Source: Rhineura floridana (taxonomy: Eukaryota; Chordata; Lepidosauria; Squamata; Rhineuridae). Taken from it: a stretch of 64,000 bases of DNA. The stretch spans positions 30,794,474 through 30,858,473 of the forward strand of contig NC_084487.1 in assembly GCF_030035675.1 (NCBI RefSeq), in the 5' to 3' direction. Shown in pieces: positions 33,713 to 43,731 of the stretch. Under the pieces are notes generated by a model. That model saw only the letters and a program-made list of their open reading frames with translations. It had not been told where the DNA came from and made no database searches. The translations under genes and the position numbers were made by a program. How positions within the stretch are numbered: the stretch's first letter is position 1; each line of letters begins with the position of its first letter.

Positions 33713-34158
33713 CAGGGATGGGTGAGAATTTCAATTGTTTGCATTTCAAGTAGAATTTATCAAATTTGCAATTTCCAAAACAATAGAAGAAGCAAAACAC
33801 ACACAGCCATCCTTCAAAATCCACATTTATTAGAATGTTGGGATGCAATTCGCCAACTAAACAATATTTACAAAAATGCGTGTATTGGGGAAAATGTGCG
33901 TAAAATGAATATATGAGTGAAAATAACAGGCAAAAAGGCATGATGTGATGAAAAATGGCTGGCAAAAATGTGTAGCTTTGTCAAAAGTGCTTGCAAAATG
34001 TGTTCGTCTGGAGAAATCTGCACTAAAATAGTGAGAATTTTCATGAGGATTTTTTTTTAAAAAAATTGCAGATTGTTGCAGAAATGTAGAGAACTGAATT
34101 TAGCATTGGAAAAATGAGAAACTGAGAGAAACGAAATTGGCAGATCTTTCCATCCCTA
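33713..34158 (+). mobile_element. hAT-type MITE, TAGGGATGG family, copy 2
   Basis: Ends CAGGGATGGGTG and TTTCCATCCCTA; flanking octamers TGCTCTGC and CACTCTGC (6 of 8). It has the full interior with five or six 31-bp units, then GAATTTTCATGAGGATTTTT and the terminal GAAATTGGCAGATC. Confidence 0.88.
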
Positions 34159-34339
34159 CACTCTGCTCATATGATACACGCTGGTGCCTGCACGGTTGCA
34201 TTACAGCATCAATTTGAGTGGGAAGCAAGCAGGCAAGCAGTGAGGAAGCAACAGTGCCCAAGGACCTAGGCCTTGCCCTGGCTGCTTTAGCTATCCTGTG
34301 GCCCTCAGGTGCCCTCAGGTGTGGTGGATGCAGTGGTGC

Positions 34340-34585
34340 CTATTGGGATCAGGAGGGTGGAAAGCAGGGAGTAGGTGGACAGAGAGCTGATGAGAGGCAG
34401 AACCAAGTCATTCTCATTTTGTCCCCACCCTTCTCCCTGCTGAATTCCACAAGGGGAACAATGAAACTAAGGAGCTGACAAGCAGTAAGATGGCAAGCAG
34501 ATGGGGGTTGGCTGAGGGCAGACAGAAGTTGCCGAGGCAGTGGCCCATTTGGACCAGCCTCCACAGGGTGGAGGAAACTGTCCTG
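34340..34585. repeat. Unclassified dispersed repeat (copy 2)
   Basis: Partner of 625-815: TTCTCCCTGCTGAATTCCAC, GAAACTAAGGAGCTGAC, GCAGTGGCCCATTTGGACCA then GCCTCCACAGGG. Confidence 0.45.
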
Positions 34586-35053
34586 CTGCCAGCACTGAAG
34601 TAACATTATCCTTCATTTGGAAATGGAGAAAAATAAATTAGGCCATCACAGCATCTTGTTATTCTGGGCGCTATAAGAATGTGCTTTCCCACACTGCACC
34701 CACAGTCTAGTTCCCAAATATCTTCTTCACTTTTCACACCCATAAATAAATGTCAGCGCAACTACAAAGGCTCTCTTCTTTCCTGCGGTAGAAACGCCAT
34801 TTCTTCTTAACCAGAGACCTTTTCAGATATTCATGCGGGGGATCTTGAATGCATGTGGGAATGCAAGATGCATCCTGATGACAAGGTCTGTCCTGACTAG
34901 GGATGGGGGAGAAATTTGCAATATGAGAACTGAAACACAGCCATCCTTTGAAATTCACACTTATCTGAATTTTGGGATGCAGTTCTCCAACCAAACCATG
35001 CTTACAAAAAATGCATACATTAGGGAACAGTGTGCATAAAAATGAACATATTA

Positions 35054-36026
35054 TTATTATTAAGTTTATTTCTACCCCGCCTTTTGGCCAAAAGGCCCTC
35101 AAGGCGGCTTACAAAAAATAAACACAAATATAAAAATACATCAATAAAAAAACAATACAATTTACAAAAAGCAGCAGTTACAACATCCAATAATAATACA
35201 TTAACAAATCACAAAGCAAAAATTCACTCCTCTCTCTTCTTGGCCTTCTACAAAGGCGCCCAGGAGAAAAGATGGGAGACAAATGCTCATCTCCAAATGG
35301 GCAGAGACACATACAAAAGCAAGAAAAATTTTTCTAGAAGGAACAGAGAGAGGAAGCTGGCTCAGTAATGGCGGATGAGGGAAATAGCAGTGGAGTCAAT
35401 ACCGTCCCGGGAAACGTATTTCTCCGGCGAACCTTCCCAGTCTAGGTTCAAGGCATACTCTTCTCCGGGCTCCCAGGCCCAAGGGTCACATTCCGTTGTG
35501 AGGAACCTGGCCCGCTCCTTGTTTTCCTTATATATCTGGGTTATGACCCGATTCTTCTCATCCATAAAGTTGTTGTGAAGGTCCTCCAGCTTCCTGAATC
35601 CAATGTAGTGGACAACCAGGCTGCCCACCATGAGGAGTATACAGTAGCCGAAGAGCCGTCCGTTTTGGCGATGCTTCCTTTTGACCTCGGGACCCGAGAA
35701 CGGCTCGGAAGAGGCCTGGTGGAACTGCTGCCAGTACCAGAGGTCCTCATCGGGCTCTGGAGCACTCCTTTTCCCAGACTCAGCAAAACCAAAAGGGCTC
35801 CTCCTGGAACTGCTGCCATGGTGGCTGCCTGGGGCCAGCCGGGCTCCTGGGGCCATTTGGAAGCTGTCGTAGATCCTCTTGCTGCTCTCTTTGCTCAGCA
35901 GCTGGTAGGCCTCATTGAGCTTCACAAACTGGCTGTGCAGGTCAGGGTTCACTGGGTCACTGTCCGGGTGGAGTATGATGCAGCTGTTTATTAGCCCTCT
36001 GTTTATTAACGCTGTTAGTTTATTTC
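35054..36026 (-). mobile_element. Chimeric retro-insertion: LINE-type 3' tail joined to DNAJC4
   Basis: Flanked by ACATATTA on both sides (35,046-35,053 and 36,027-36,034); removing it restores the MITE reading exactly. On the minus strand it comprises about 50 bp of unidentified 5' sequence, a DNAJC4 coding piece (35,973 to 35,362), about 145 bp of probable DNAJC4 3' UTR, and then from about 35,217 to 35,054 the LINE-type 3' tail also found alone at 13,279-13,449. There is no poly(A) between them. One target duplication around both parts means one integration event. Either the source transcript carried the tail in its 3' UTR, or the LINE enzyme switched template. Confidence 0.85.
35362..35973 (-). 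pseudogene. DNAJC4: DNAJC4 retrocopy, 5'-truncated, frame open
   Basis: The translation matches DNAJC4, a J-domain protein with one membrane segment. Reading from 35,973 it gives LHPDSDPVNPDLHSQFVKLN, so the HPD motif and helix III-IV of the J domain (NEAYQLLSKESSKRIYD) are present, while the N-terminal part of about 60 residues (helices I-II) is missing. A linker follows, then a membrane segment (FGYCILLMVGSLVVHYIGF, about residues 108-126 of this fragment) and the conserved NFMDEKNRVITQIYKENKER. The end is LIRHY-stop. No introns and no stops over about 204 codons. The first ATG-like start is absent; GTG at 35,950-35,952 is not a credible start. DNAJC4 has several exons in vertebrates, so an intron-free copy inside a MITE with target duplications is a retrocopy. 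A working product is unlikely without the J-domain start. Confidence 0.9.
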
Positions 36027-36039
36027 ACATATTAGTGAA

Positions 36040-36436
36040 AATGACAGCTGATATAGCACAGTGGGGAGGAAAGTCTGGCTGGGAGGCCAGAGTCTGTAAG
36101 TTCCAATCCCCGCTCGTGCCTCCTGGGTGTAAAGGGCCAACTAAAGATCACCCCCACAGTGAGTGGCTCAGGGGTTATGTGCCCTGTCACCTGTGCAGCC
36201 GTGGGCAAGCTGCATAGTCCCAAGGAGCCCAGTTGCTCCCCAGCTGGCAGTTGCGGACAAGGAAGGGGCTGGCTTGTGCAGCTGTGGCAAGCGGGGCAGG
36301 CCCTAGCCAGCTGGGGAGGACTAGCCTCAGAGGAAGGCAATGGTAAACTCCCTCTGAATACTGCTTACCATGAAATCCCTATTCATAGGGTAGCCATAAG
36401 TTGGGATCGACTTGAAGACAGTTCATTTCAATTTTT
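36040..36436 (+). mobile_element. Sauria-like SINE
   Basis: The tRNA-like head CAGCTGATATAGCACAGTGG with AGTTCCAATCCCCGCTCGTG (B box) runs through a long GC-rich body to GAGGAAGGCAATGGTAAACT, GCTTACCATGAAATCCCTAT and CATAGGGTAGCCATAAGTTG, the BovB-like tail of Sauria SINEs. ATTAGTGAAAAT precedes it (36,031-36,042) and recurs after it (36,439-36,450), a 12-bp target duplication. BovB copies in the window end with the same CATAGGGTC(G/A)CCATAAGTC string, so BovB is the likely helper LINE. Confidence 0.9.
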
Positions 36437-36543
36437 TCATTAGTGAAAATAACATACAAAATGCATCATAGTAGAAGAAACTGCTTGTAAAATATGTACA
36501 TTAGTCAAAACTGCCTACTAAAATGTGTATGTTTGGAGAAATT

Positions 36544-36721
36544 TAGGAACATAGAAAGTTGCCTTATATTGAGTCCATCCAGCTCAGTATTGTCTACACT
36601 GACTGGCAGTGGCTCTCCAGGGTTTCAGGCAGGGAGACTCTCCCAGCCCTACCTGGAGATGCCAGGGATTGAATATGCATGCAAAACGGATGCTCTACCA
36701 CTGAGCTATAGTCCTTCCCCT
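36544..36721 (-). mobile_element. Alanine-tRNA-like SINE inside the MITE
   Basis: GGAACATAGAAAGTTGCCTT at the left; CTCTACCACTGAGCTATAGT at the right is the reversed head. It splits the MITE between GGAGAAATTT and ACTGAAAATGCTGAAG. Confidence 0.88.
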
Positions 36722-36896
36722 TGACTGAAAATGCTGAAGAATTTTCATGAGGATTTAAAAAAAAAATCATAATTGCCGCAGAAATGTGGAGAACTGAATT
36801 TAAGACTGGAAAAATGAGAATCTGAGATAATCAGAATGACATATTCTTTCCATCCTTAGTCCTGACCTATACACATTCATTAGAATGTCTGTAGAA

Positions 36897-37045
36897 CACG
36901 GGTGAGGAGTCTGTGGTCCCCCTGGATGCTGCTAGATTACATCTCCCATCATTCTTGACCATTGGCCATACTGGCTGGGGCTGATGGGAGTTGGAGTGCC
37001 GATAATATCTGGAGACCTACAGGTTCCCCACCCCTGCTATAGATA
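36897..37045. mobile_element. Fold-back MITE (actcccatcagcccc family)
   Basis: GGGTGAGGAGTCTGTGG pairs with CTACAGGTTCCCCACCCC; ATTCTTGACCATTGGCCATA leads into CTGGGGCTGATGGGAGTTGG. It abuts the right end of the composite at 36,858. Confidence 0.8.
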
Positions 37046-37329
37046 GCCCCTGCGCATGCAGCAGTAAGCGTGGCGGCATCTTTCCACAGATGTTCTAATA
37101 CACGCACCCAAGTTTGAGTAGTGTTCAAAACTGCAGTGCCGCCACCCCATAGCAGGGATTAGACTCGATGGCCTTCTAGGCCTCTTCCAACTCTATGGTT
37201 CTATGATTCTGTCTGGGAGAAACATAATTACATAGAAGGTAGGTCTGTCAGAGCAACTACCCATGATAGCTCAGGCAGCAACTTCCATATATAGAAGAGG
37301 TATACTGTATCAATACTTACCAGGTCCTG

Positions 37330-38335
37330 GGGACTAGCCTGACCTCTGTAGTGCATGCATTGGTAACCTCAGGGCTGGATTACTGCAATGCACTCTGTGT
37401 GGGCTGCCCTTGGCCCTAGTTCGGAAGCTCCAGCTGGTGCAAAATGCGGCAGTCAGACGGCTGATGGAAGTACATGGCCAACAACATGTGACACCACTCT
37501 TAAACCATCTGCACTGACTGCCCATTCACTACCAAGCAAGTTTCAAGGTCATTGTATTAATTTAGAAAGCCCTGCACAACTTAGGTCCAGGGTATCTTAG
37601 GGAATGCCTGAACCCTTATATCCCAGCTCGATCACTGAGATCATCTGCAGGAGTGACTTTCATCATTCTCAGAGTTGGCAAAGCTCATTTAGCATCAACA
37701 TGTAATTGAGCCTTCAATGTCATCGGCCCAGTTCTCTGGAATGCTCTGCCAACAAAGATTCATCAGGTGCCTTCTGTTTTAACTTTTAAACCCCTGCTGA
37801 ATACCTTTCTGTTCTGCCAGGCTTACACAGGCATTTAAGAAGATGCCCTTTCGCAGTAGTTGACTTTTGGTTTTATTGTGTTTTTAATGTTTTTATTGTA
37901 TGGTTGTTTTGTTTTGAACTTGTTGTAAACCACTTTGATGTTTTTAATGAAATAGCAGTATACAAATTAGGGTTGCCAGGTTCCTGGCCTGAGACTGATC
38001 CTGTATCTTTAGGAGAAGAGAAAGTCAGCCAAGTGCAGGTGTCTTGCAACACTGTAATGGGAAAAATCACAAGGTGGAATTCTCCCTTCCCCCTGCACAA
38101 TTTTTAAAGATACAGAAGACCTCTTGGAGGCCGGGCCTGGCAACGAAGAGGTCTTCTATATCTTTAAAAGTTGTGCAGGGGGAAGGGAGAATTTCACCTT
38201 GTGGTTTTTCCCATTACAGTGGTGCAAGTACACCTGCACTTGGCTGACTTTTTCTTCTCCTAAAGATACAGGATCAGACTCAGGCCAGGAACCTGGCAAC
38301 CCTAATACAAATGTATTTATAAAATAAACAAACAA
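37330..38335 (+). mobile_element. L2-clade LINE 3' end, tail split by a MITE
   Basis: Sense reading: GLDYCNALCVGCPWP-like start (37,370-37,415), KLQLVQNAAVRRLM, HWLPIHYQASFKVIVLI, ARSLRSSAGVTF, NVIGPVLWNALPTKI and LFCQAYTGI, with several frame breaks. The 3' UTR (GTAAACCACTTTGATGTTTT) ends in AATAGCAGTATACAAAT, then after the MITE GTATTTATAAAATAAACAA. Confidence 0.88.
37968..38304. mobile_element. hAT-type fold-back MITE, TAGGGTTGCCAG ends
   Basis: 337 bp from TAGGGTTGCCAGGTTCCTGG to CCAGGAACCTGGCAACCCTA. Flanked by a perfect 8-bp duplication ATACAAAT (37,960-37,967 and 38,305-38,312). Most of the left half is the reverse complement of the right half, including AAAGATACAGAAGACCTCTT/GAAGAGGTCTTCTATATCTT around the centre. 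It lies inside the L2 3' tail, so it is younger than that L2. Confidence 0.93.
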
Positions 38336-38339
38336 ACTG

Positions 38340-39130
38340 AGGATTGCTATCACATGCTTCAAAGTAGCAATTGTTTTGCCATGGAACAAGATAGAATACT
38401 GACAGCGGGAGAGAAAGGAAACATGGCCATCAGCTCTGCTAAGAAGCCAGCTCCATCAGGCTGCTCCCTCCATCAATGATCATGTGGCAGCAGCCATCCC
38501 ATCAGGCTACAGATGATGGAGAGAAAGGAAGCAGGGCCACTCTATTGGCTCTGCTGAGAAGACAGCCATTTTTGTCTTCTCCTCTCCTTGAACAGTTTTC
38601 TGTAGCAACCAGTAAGAACTTTTGTAAGTAAGAGCTAATGCCTGAATTTTCTTTTTTTCTTCCTCCCTCCCCATCCTGTTTCCTTTTAAGTAATGCAACT
38701 TTTAGTTTGTAAGCCTGGCTGAGGGGATGTCTTATCTTTGTTAGGTGCTTTGAGAGCACTTAGTGGCTGGTGGGGGGGCCTTCATATAAATAAATACATA
38801 AATAAATAAATACTGTACATACATACATACATACTGAGCTCGAAAGACCATGAATATTTGTGCATTCTTAACAATGTTTGAAGGTGTCTTTGGGGTGCTT
38901 TTCAAGGACAAAGATACTTTTTTTCTGAGAACACTCAATATTTGACAGGAGAGACACCTCCTTTGAAAGTGCCATGTGGAAACACTCTAACATGTTTTCA
39001 GAAATCTTCTCAAAGAAGAAGCAGAAAAACAGGTCCATTCAACATTATTTCATGCAAGGTATGGCTGCCTTATGTGGAATTCTGTTGTTTTGTTTTGAAA
39101 TGCCAGCCATCATCAATATTTCAATAGAAG
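38340..39130. other. No gene; short (AAAT)n and (CATA)n near 38,786-38,836
   Basis: Two small tetranucleotide runs lie next to each other. Nothing else recognised. Confidence 0.5.
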
Positions 39131-39149
39131 AAATCTGACAGGTTTACAT

Positions 39150-39320
39150 GTTGATATAGCACAGAGCAGTTCTAGCAACATTTACTTTTAACAAGATAGA
39201 AACCATGCACCATCACACAATGGTCACCTGTTCCCATCATGCCCTGCTTGTGAGCTTCCCAGAAGTGTCTAACTGACCACAAATGAAGGCAATGATCTAG
39301 GCTAGATGGACTTTTGACCA
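39150..39320 (+). mobile_element. Old CR1 3' fragment
   Basis: ATGCCCTGCTTGTGAGCTTC, AGAAGTGTCTAACTGACCAC and TAGGCTAGATGGACTTTTGA follow the CR1 3' UTR order with heavy divergence. Confidence 0.6.
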
Positions 39321-39394
39321 AATGTAACAAGGTCATTTGTATATGTATTTTAAGTCCTGGAGCTTATTTTGCATATAGCTTTGCCATCTCCATA

Positions 39395-39495
39395 CTGGTG
39401 TCCTCCAGACTGGATTACATCTTTCATCATCCCTGACCATTAATCACCATGGGTGTTGTAGTCCTCAACATCTGGAGGGCCCCAGGTTGAAGAAG
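39395..39495. mobile_element. Fold-back MITE, decayed
   Basis: CTGGATTACATCTTTCATCA, CCCTGACCATTAATCACCAT and GTTGTAGTCCTCAACATCTG then GAGGGCCCCAGG follow the family order; the left arm is worn. Confidence 0.65.
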
Positions 39496-39499
39496 GTAG

Positions 39500-40180
39500 A
39501 GAAATGGATTCAGGTGTGGAATCAGCTAGTGCTTAAGAATTAAGACAAGACAACAGCCGCTTTAGCCCAATAATCAAATTACTCTTGTGGGATGCTCATT
39601 AAAATTTAGATCCAAGACTGCATTTTCATATGGGTATCACTATCTAGGGCAGACTATTTCTAAGTGGAGAAGACCTTCTTATGGCGTGCAGCTTTGGTTC
39701 CTTGGTTTGTGGTGCAACCATACTTTCATTCTTAATTCCATCACGTGAAGGGAAATGTTTTCAGGAAACACATTAAGAAATCATTATGGACTAGAGCCTT
39801 AAGTTGTTTTATTAAAAGGTGTAAATTACAACCAGGTTAGTTATTCAGTGCAGGTACAATCTGGGGACAGAGACCCACTCTGGCTATTATAAAACGTAAA
39901 AAGTCTGTTTTACACATTAGGTGGCCAGTCTCCACAACATATGGACAGACCATTCTGACATCATGGAACCTCAACAGAACACATCTTGTGGGAGTTCCAT
40001 GGGGGTCACAAACCCTGCCCTTTAGCATGCAGAGCCAGGCCTAAAAAGATGGGACCCAAAGAGAGGAAAGGAGGGATTTCAAAAGAATCTATATGTTCCA
40101 ATATACAACAGTAAATCGTGTACTAAAAGACATTACTGCCTTTTTATTGCAGACTTCTACAAAAGTGGTTAAGATTATAT
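39500..40180. other. No feature seen
   Basis: Nothing recognised. Confidence 0.5.
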
Positions 40181-40181
40181 A

Positions 40182-40365
40182 CAGTGAGACTGGTGACTCT
40201 GATGTCGGTGGGGCAGTGAATTCGCTCCGAGTTTTAGTCCAGACTTTCAAGGAGCTGTCCAAGGTGCTTTCAGCTTCAACATTTTGTTCAGCTCCTTGAA
40301 AGTTTGGACTAAAACTCCAAGTAGATTCACTGCCCCACTGACATTGGAGCCACTAGTCTCCACTG
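40182..40365. mobile_element. Long-hairpin MITE, CAGTG ends
   Basis: The 184 bp is one inverted repeat: the left arm GGTGGGGCAGTGAATTCGCT...AGTTTTAGTCCAGACTTTCA...GGAGCTG mirrors the right arm CAGCTCC...TGAAAGTTTGGACTAAAACT...ATTCACTGCCCCACTGACAT, with the turn near 40,273-40,280. Termini CAGTGAGACT / AGTCTCCACTG fit hAT ends; flanks ATTATATA and ATTATTATA are a possible 8-bp duplication with one slip. If transcribed it would form a long RNA hairpin. Confidence 0.85.
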
Positions 40366-40369
40366 ATTA

Positions 40370-41005
40370 TTATACATTTAAAATACTAAAGTAAAAAATA
40401 AAAAAGAAGAAAGAGGATGTATGTGTTTGTTTATTTCTTCCTATTGTACAATTAAGCTATAAACATCTTCTGGGTAAAATGCCTAGGTGTCAATGAAACA
40501 TGTTAACCGATTACATTTGAGGAAGTCCCTTTCCCACGCAGCCCAGCCCAGCTTCTTTATTCCAGCGTCTTCTCCTGCTTCTTGCCTTCTTTTTTCTTTT
40601 TCTTGGGCTCTGTTGACACAAGAAAAAAAGGACAATGACACAAGGGCATCCAAAATAGGCTCCATAAGGCAGCATGCTTAGGCATTTGTCAGGGGCTCAA
40701 GACCAGCAGGGGGCCCACTACCCTAATGGTGCTACCATTTTCCACTTTGCACAGAGCATCCAAGAAAGTCAGAGGCAGCCTAAGAGAATTCTCAGTTTTC
40801 ATGTCACGTTTCTTCCAGGTTAGGGGACCTGCTGAGGGTGCTGTGCCTGAGGGCCTCCAAAATGCTGGAGAAAGCAATGTCTGGAAACACAGAGAAGTGA
40901 AAGAATGAAAAGTTTCTGCCAAATGAGTGGTCACTCAGGCTGTGCACACACCTCTCAATCTGATTTAGGGCCTAGTCTGGCTCTTTGGAGCAGCCCAAAG
41001 GAGCA
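40370..41005. other. No feature seen
   Basis: No recognised repeat or gene. Confidence 0.5.
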
Positions 41006-41014
41006 GCCTTTGGA

Positions 41015-41190
41015 GCACACATTTAAATCACATGCCTTCCCCAGAAGAACCATGGGAATTGTCATTTGTTAAGGGGCTGGGAAGTTGTAGCTCTGGGAGG
41101 GGGAAGCCACAGTTCCCAGGATTCTTTTGGAAAAGTCATGTGCTTTAAATGTGTGTTGGATGTACTTGAAATGAATGGTGTGGATTTACC
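41015..41190. mobile_element. Fold-back MITE (CCCAAAGAATCCT family)
   Basis: TTTAAATCACATGCCTTCCC and CCATGGGAATTGTCATTTG pair with CCACAGTTCCCAGGATTCTT and AAGTCATGTGCTTTAAATGT. Worn left arm. Confidence 0.75.
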
Positions 41191-41654
41191 CTTGGTTTCA
41201 GGGAGAAGGAGAATAATTTAATGGGCAGCAGAGATTGCAGGATGGGTAGGGCCCAGGTCCAGCATCAGCACCTGGCAACCTTGATCAGTAGTGAGAGCCC
41301 CAGATGGCTGGTAAGGTCTGCCACTCTTGCCTGCCCTGGGATCCCCATTAATTTTTTCCCCAGCCCAGTGCTGTGAACAGTGCCAAGCAGCTGAACTTAG
41401 GCGCCATTTTAATTTCCCACAAAGCCTCTAACATAGTCTGGGGCATTATGGGAAATTAAAATGTCACCCCTCAGCATGCTACTGCTCGGTAAGATTCCTA
41501 AGGCCCGCAAGAGTGCATTTTGCCCAGGGCCCCCTCAAACCTGGAACTTGCTCTGGTGGGCCCCCTCAGAAGACCTGGAGCCGGCACTGAAAACAAGCCA
41601 TTACTGGAGTGAAACAAGCAAGAAAGGTATAATGTACTCTAGGGATAGCCAAGG

Positions 41655-41765
41655 TGATGGACCCCAGATGATGTGGACTCCAACTCTCATTATCCCTGAC
41701 CATTGGCCATGCTAGCTGGGGCTGAAGGTAGTTGTATTCTACAGCATCTGAAAGGCAGAAGCGCA
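41655..41765. mobile_element. Fold-back MITE (actctcattatccc family)
   Basis: CCCAGATGATGTGGACTCCA, CCCTGACCATTGGCCATGCT and AGCTGGGGCTGAAGGTAGTT follow the family order. Confidence 0.75.
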
Positions 41766-41769
41766 TTGG

Positions 41770-42490
41770 CTGCTTCTGATCTAATCCTTTGCACACATCC
41801 AATGCCACTTTATAGGTAAGAGGATGCTCCTTAAGATAAAAAAGGATATAAAGAGGCTTGAAAGCAATGGGGGAATGGGAAGGAACAAGGCTGTGGTTCA
41901 GGCAGAGCCTTTCCAATCTCAAGAGCCGGCTCTACTTGGCATGCAAGCTATTGTCTCAGGGACTAGCTTAGAACAAACTGAAAATAGCAGGCAGCTCTTG
42001 AAGAAACCAGGTCACAGCTCAGTGGAGAGCAAGAGAAAGGTTTTACACATACATCTATAAACACACAGACACTGAGACACCTTCCACCTTTCCTAACTTA
42101 CTCACTGTGGAGTCTTTGGGCTTTCCTCACTGAGAGCTAAAGTGACCCTGGAGAGGGTGAGGCAGCTCCCTGCCCCCTGTCCCCTTTCCCCTGCCGCAGA
42201 TGTTGGCTGTATTTTCCTCTTTCTGCTAAAGGCATAGGCAGTTTAAAGTAAAAGAGAATGACAGATGATGGTGGCCAAGTTATCAAGAGATTTGTTTAGG
42301 AAGACCTGGCCAAATATGCAAGTTATATATATGTATTAAAAACTGTTCATTTTATCCGTATTTTGATTTTTTTTATTGTGTCTACTGGTTTGGACAGTCT
42401 GCTCCTGCTGATATGTTTTAATGAAGATTTTTTAGCATTTTTTATTTTATTTTATTTGTATACCACAATTTCATTTTTCTAAAAAAATCA
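41770..42490. other. No feature seen
   Basis: Nothing recognised; a TTTTATTTTATTTTATTTG run near 42,438-42,460 begins the next element. Confidence 0.45.
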
Positions 42491-42800
42491 AAGCAGTTTG
42501 CAACAAATTTAGAAACCATTGGCAGAGCATTCCAGAGAACTGGGCCAATGATACTTAAGGCTCGATTTTGTGTTGATGTTAAGTGAGCCTCGCCAGCTCG
42601 GGGGACAACCAACACCACTCCTGCAGATGACTTCAGTGATCAAGTGGGATTTTATGTGAACTGCTTAGATTTTTTTTCTTTGAGTGAACAGTATAATAGA
42701 AACCTTGCTATTGTATATTGATTTTTATGTTGTAAACCGCCCAGAGAGCTTTGGCTATGGGGCGGTATAGAAATTTAATAAATAAATAAAATAATAATAA
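42440..42800. mobile_element. Two opposed L2-type 3' tails
   Basis: 42,440-42,650 reads on the minus strand as an L2 C-terminus and tail (GGAATGCTCTGCC, GAAATTGTGGTATAC then AAATAAAATAAAATAAA). 42,655-42,800 reads on the plus strand as another tail (TTATGTTGTAAACCGCCCAG, ATGGGGCGGTATAGAAATTT, AATAAATAAATAAAATAATA). The two tails are back to back. Confidence 0.7.
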
Positions 42801-43117
42801 TAATAATAATTTGGAAAATCTTATCGCAGAAGTGCAGGTCTGAGTTGGGCCTTCTCAGGTGATCTGCCATCAGCACTAGCTCTGACATCAGGCAACGGGA
42901 GGTGGCTGCCCCTGGTGACAGATGCTGGGACTAGGGGTGAATCTGGCATAGTTAAATTGCCTCCCATTGGCTGCAATTGGAATGCGGGGGGAGGGGGGGG
43001 AGGAAAAGATGAATGGCTGAAAATGGTAGGGAAATCCCACCCTGGCCACAGCAAACCAGCACAGCTTAGACAGTGGTGGCAGCTCCCACCACCAGCAGAA
43101 GACAGTTCTGCCCAATA

Positions 43118-43305
43118 ATTTAACATAAGACACTGCCTTATACTGAGTCAGGCCATAGGTCCCTCTCGCTCAGTATTGCCTACACTGACTGGCAGCAGCT
43201 GTCCCGGGTATCAGGCAGGGGATCTTTCCCAGCCCAACCTGGAGATGCTGGGGATTGAACCATATGCAAAACAGACACTCAGCCACTGAGCTCCGGCCCT
43301 TCCCA
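43118..43305 (-). mobile_element. Alanine-tRNA-like SINE
   Basis: ACATAAGACACTGCCTTATA to CTCAGCCACTGAGCTCCGGC. The reversed head lacks a few bases around the B box. Confidence 0.87.
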
Positions 43306-43307
43306 GG

Positions 43308-43650
43308 TTGGGGAATGTTTTTCAGACCAACGTCCGCATTTCCTCATGGGCAACCTTTGGGGGGCTGCCTGCTACTTGTGGGTGGGTCCAGAGGCAAAAA
43401 TGGGTGGAGCCACAAATGCAATATATATAATAGGCTCCATCCCAACCACACACATGCACACACATCTCTCAATCCAGGCAAGCAAGAGGCTTTATCTCAG
43501 TTCAAGCACATTCTGGCCAAGCAAAAGCATTCAAGGAGGGCCCAGAGCAGGGACAGAGAGGGGTGTGGCCTTGGGAGAGTCCAGAGGGGCAGATAGAGAG
43601 GCTGGGAGGACTGCTTTTGGCCAGAGGCCTGAGGCATCCCACCCTTTATT
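43308..43650. repeat. Dispersed hAT-like repeat
   Basis: GGTTGGGGAATGTTTTTCAG, GTGGGTGGGTCCAGAGGCAA, (CA)-rich part, AGGCAAGCAAGAGGC and GGGTGTGGCCTTGGGAGAGT are shared with 26,510-26,800 and 19,735-19,910. Confidence 0.6.
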
Positions 43651-43731
43651 TAAGCCAAGGAATGAGGAGCCTGTGGCCTCCTTCATGAGACCCAGCAAGA
43701 TTCTCTGTACGTGTTTAAGCATGGGACAATG

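Larger units (their letters stand above)
34898..36858 (+). mobile_element. hAT-type MITE, copy 3, opened by three later insertions
   Basis: Left end TAGGGATGGGGG, right end TTTCCATCCTTA, flanked by a perfect 8-bp duplication GTCCTGAC (34,890-34,897 and 36,859-36,866). MITE sequence is present at 34,898-35,053, 36,035-36,043, about 36,437-36,543 and about 36,722-36,858; the pieces are collinear with the uninterrupted copies. In between sit the DNAJC4 chimera, a Sauria-like SINE and an alanine-type SINE. This anchors the order: the MITE is older than all three. Confidence 0.92.
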
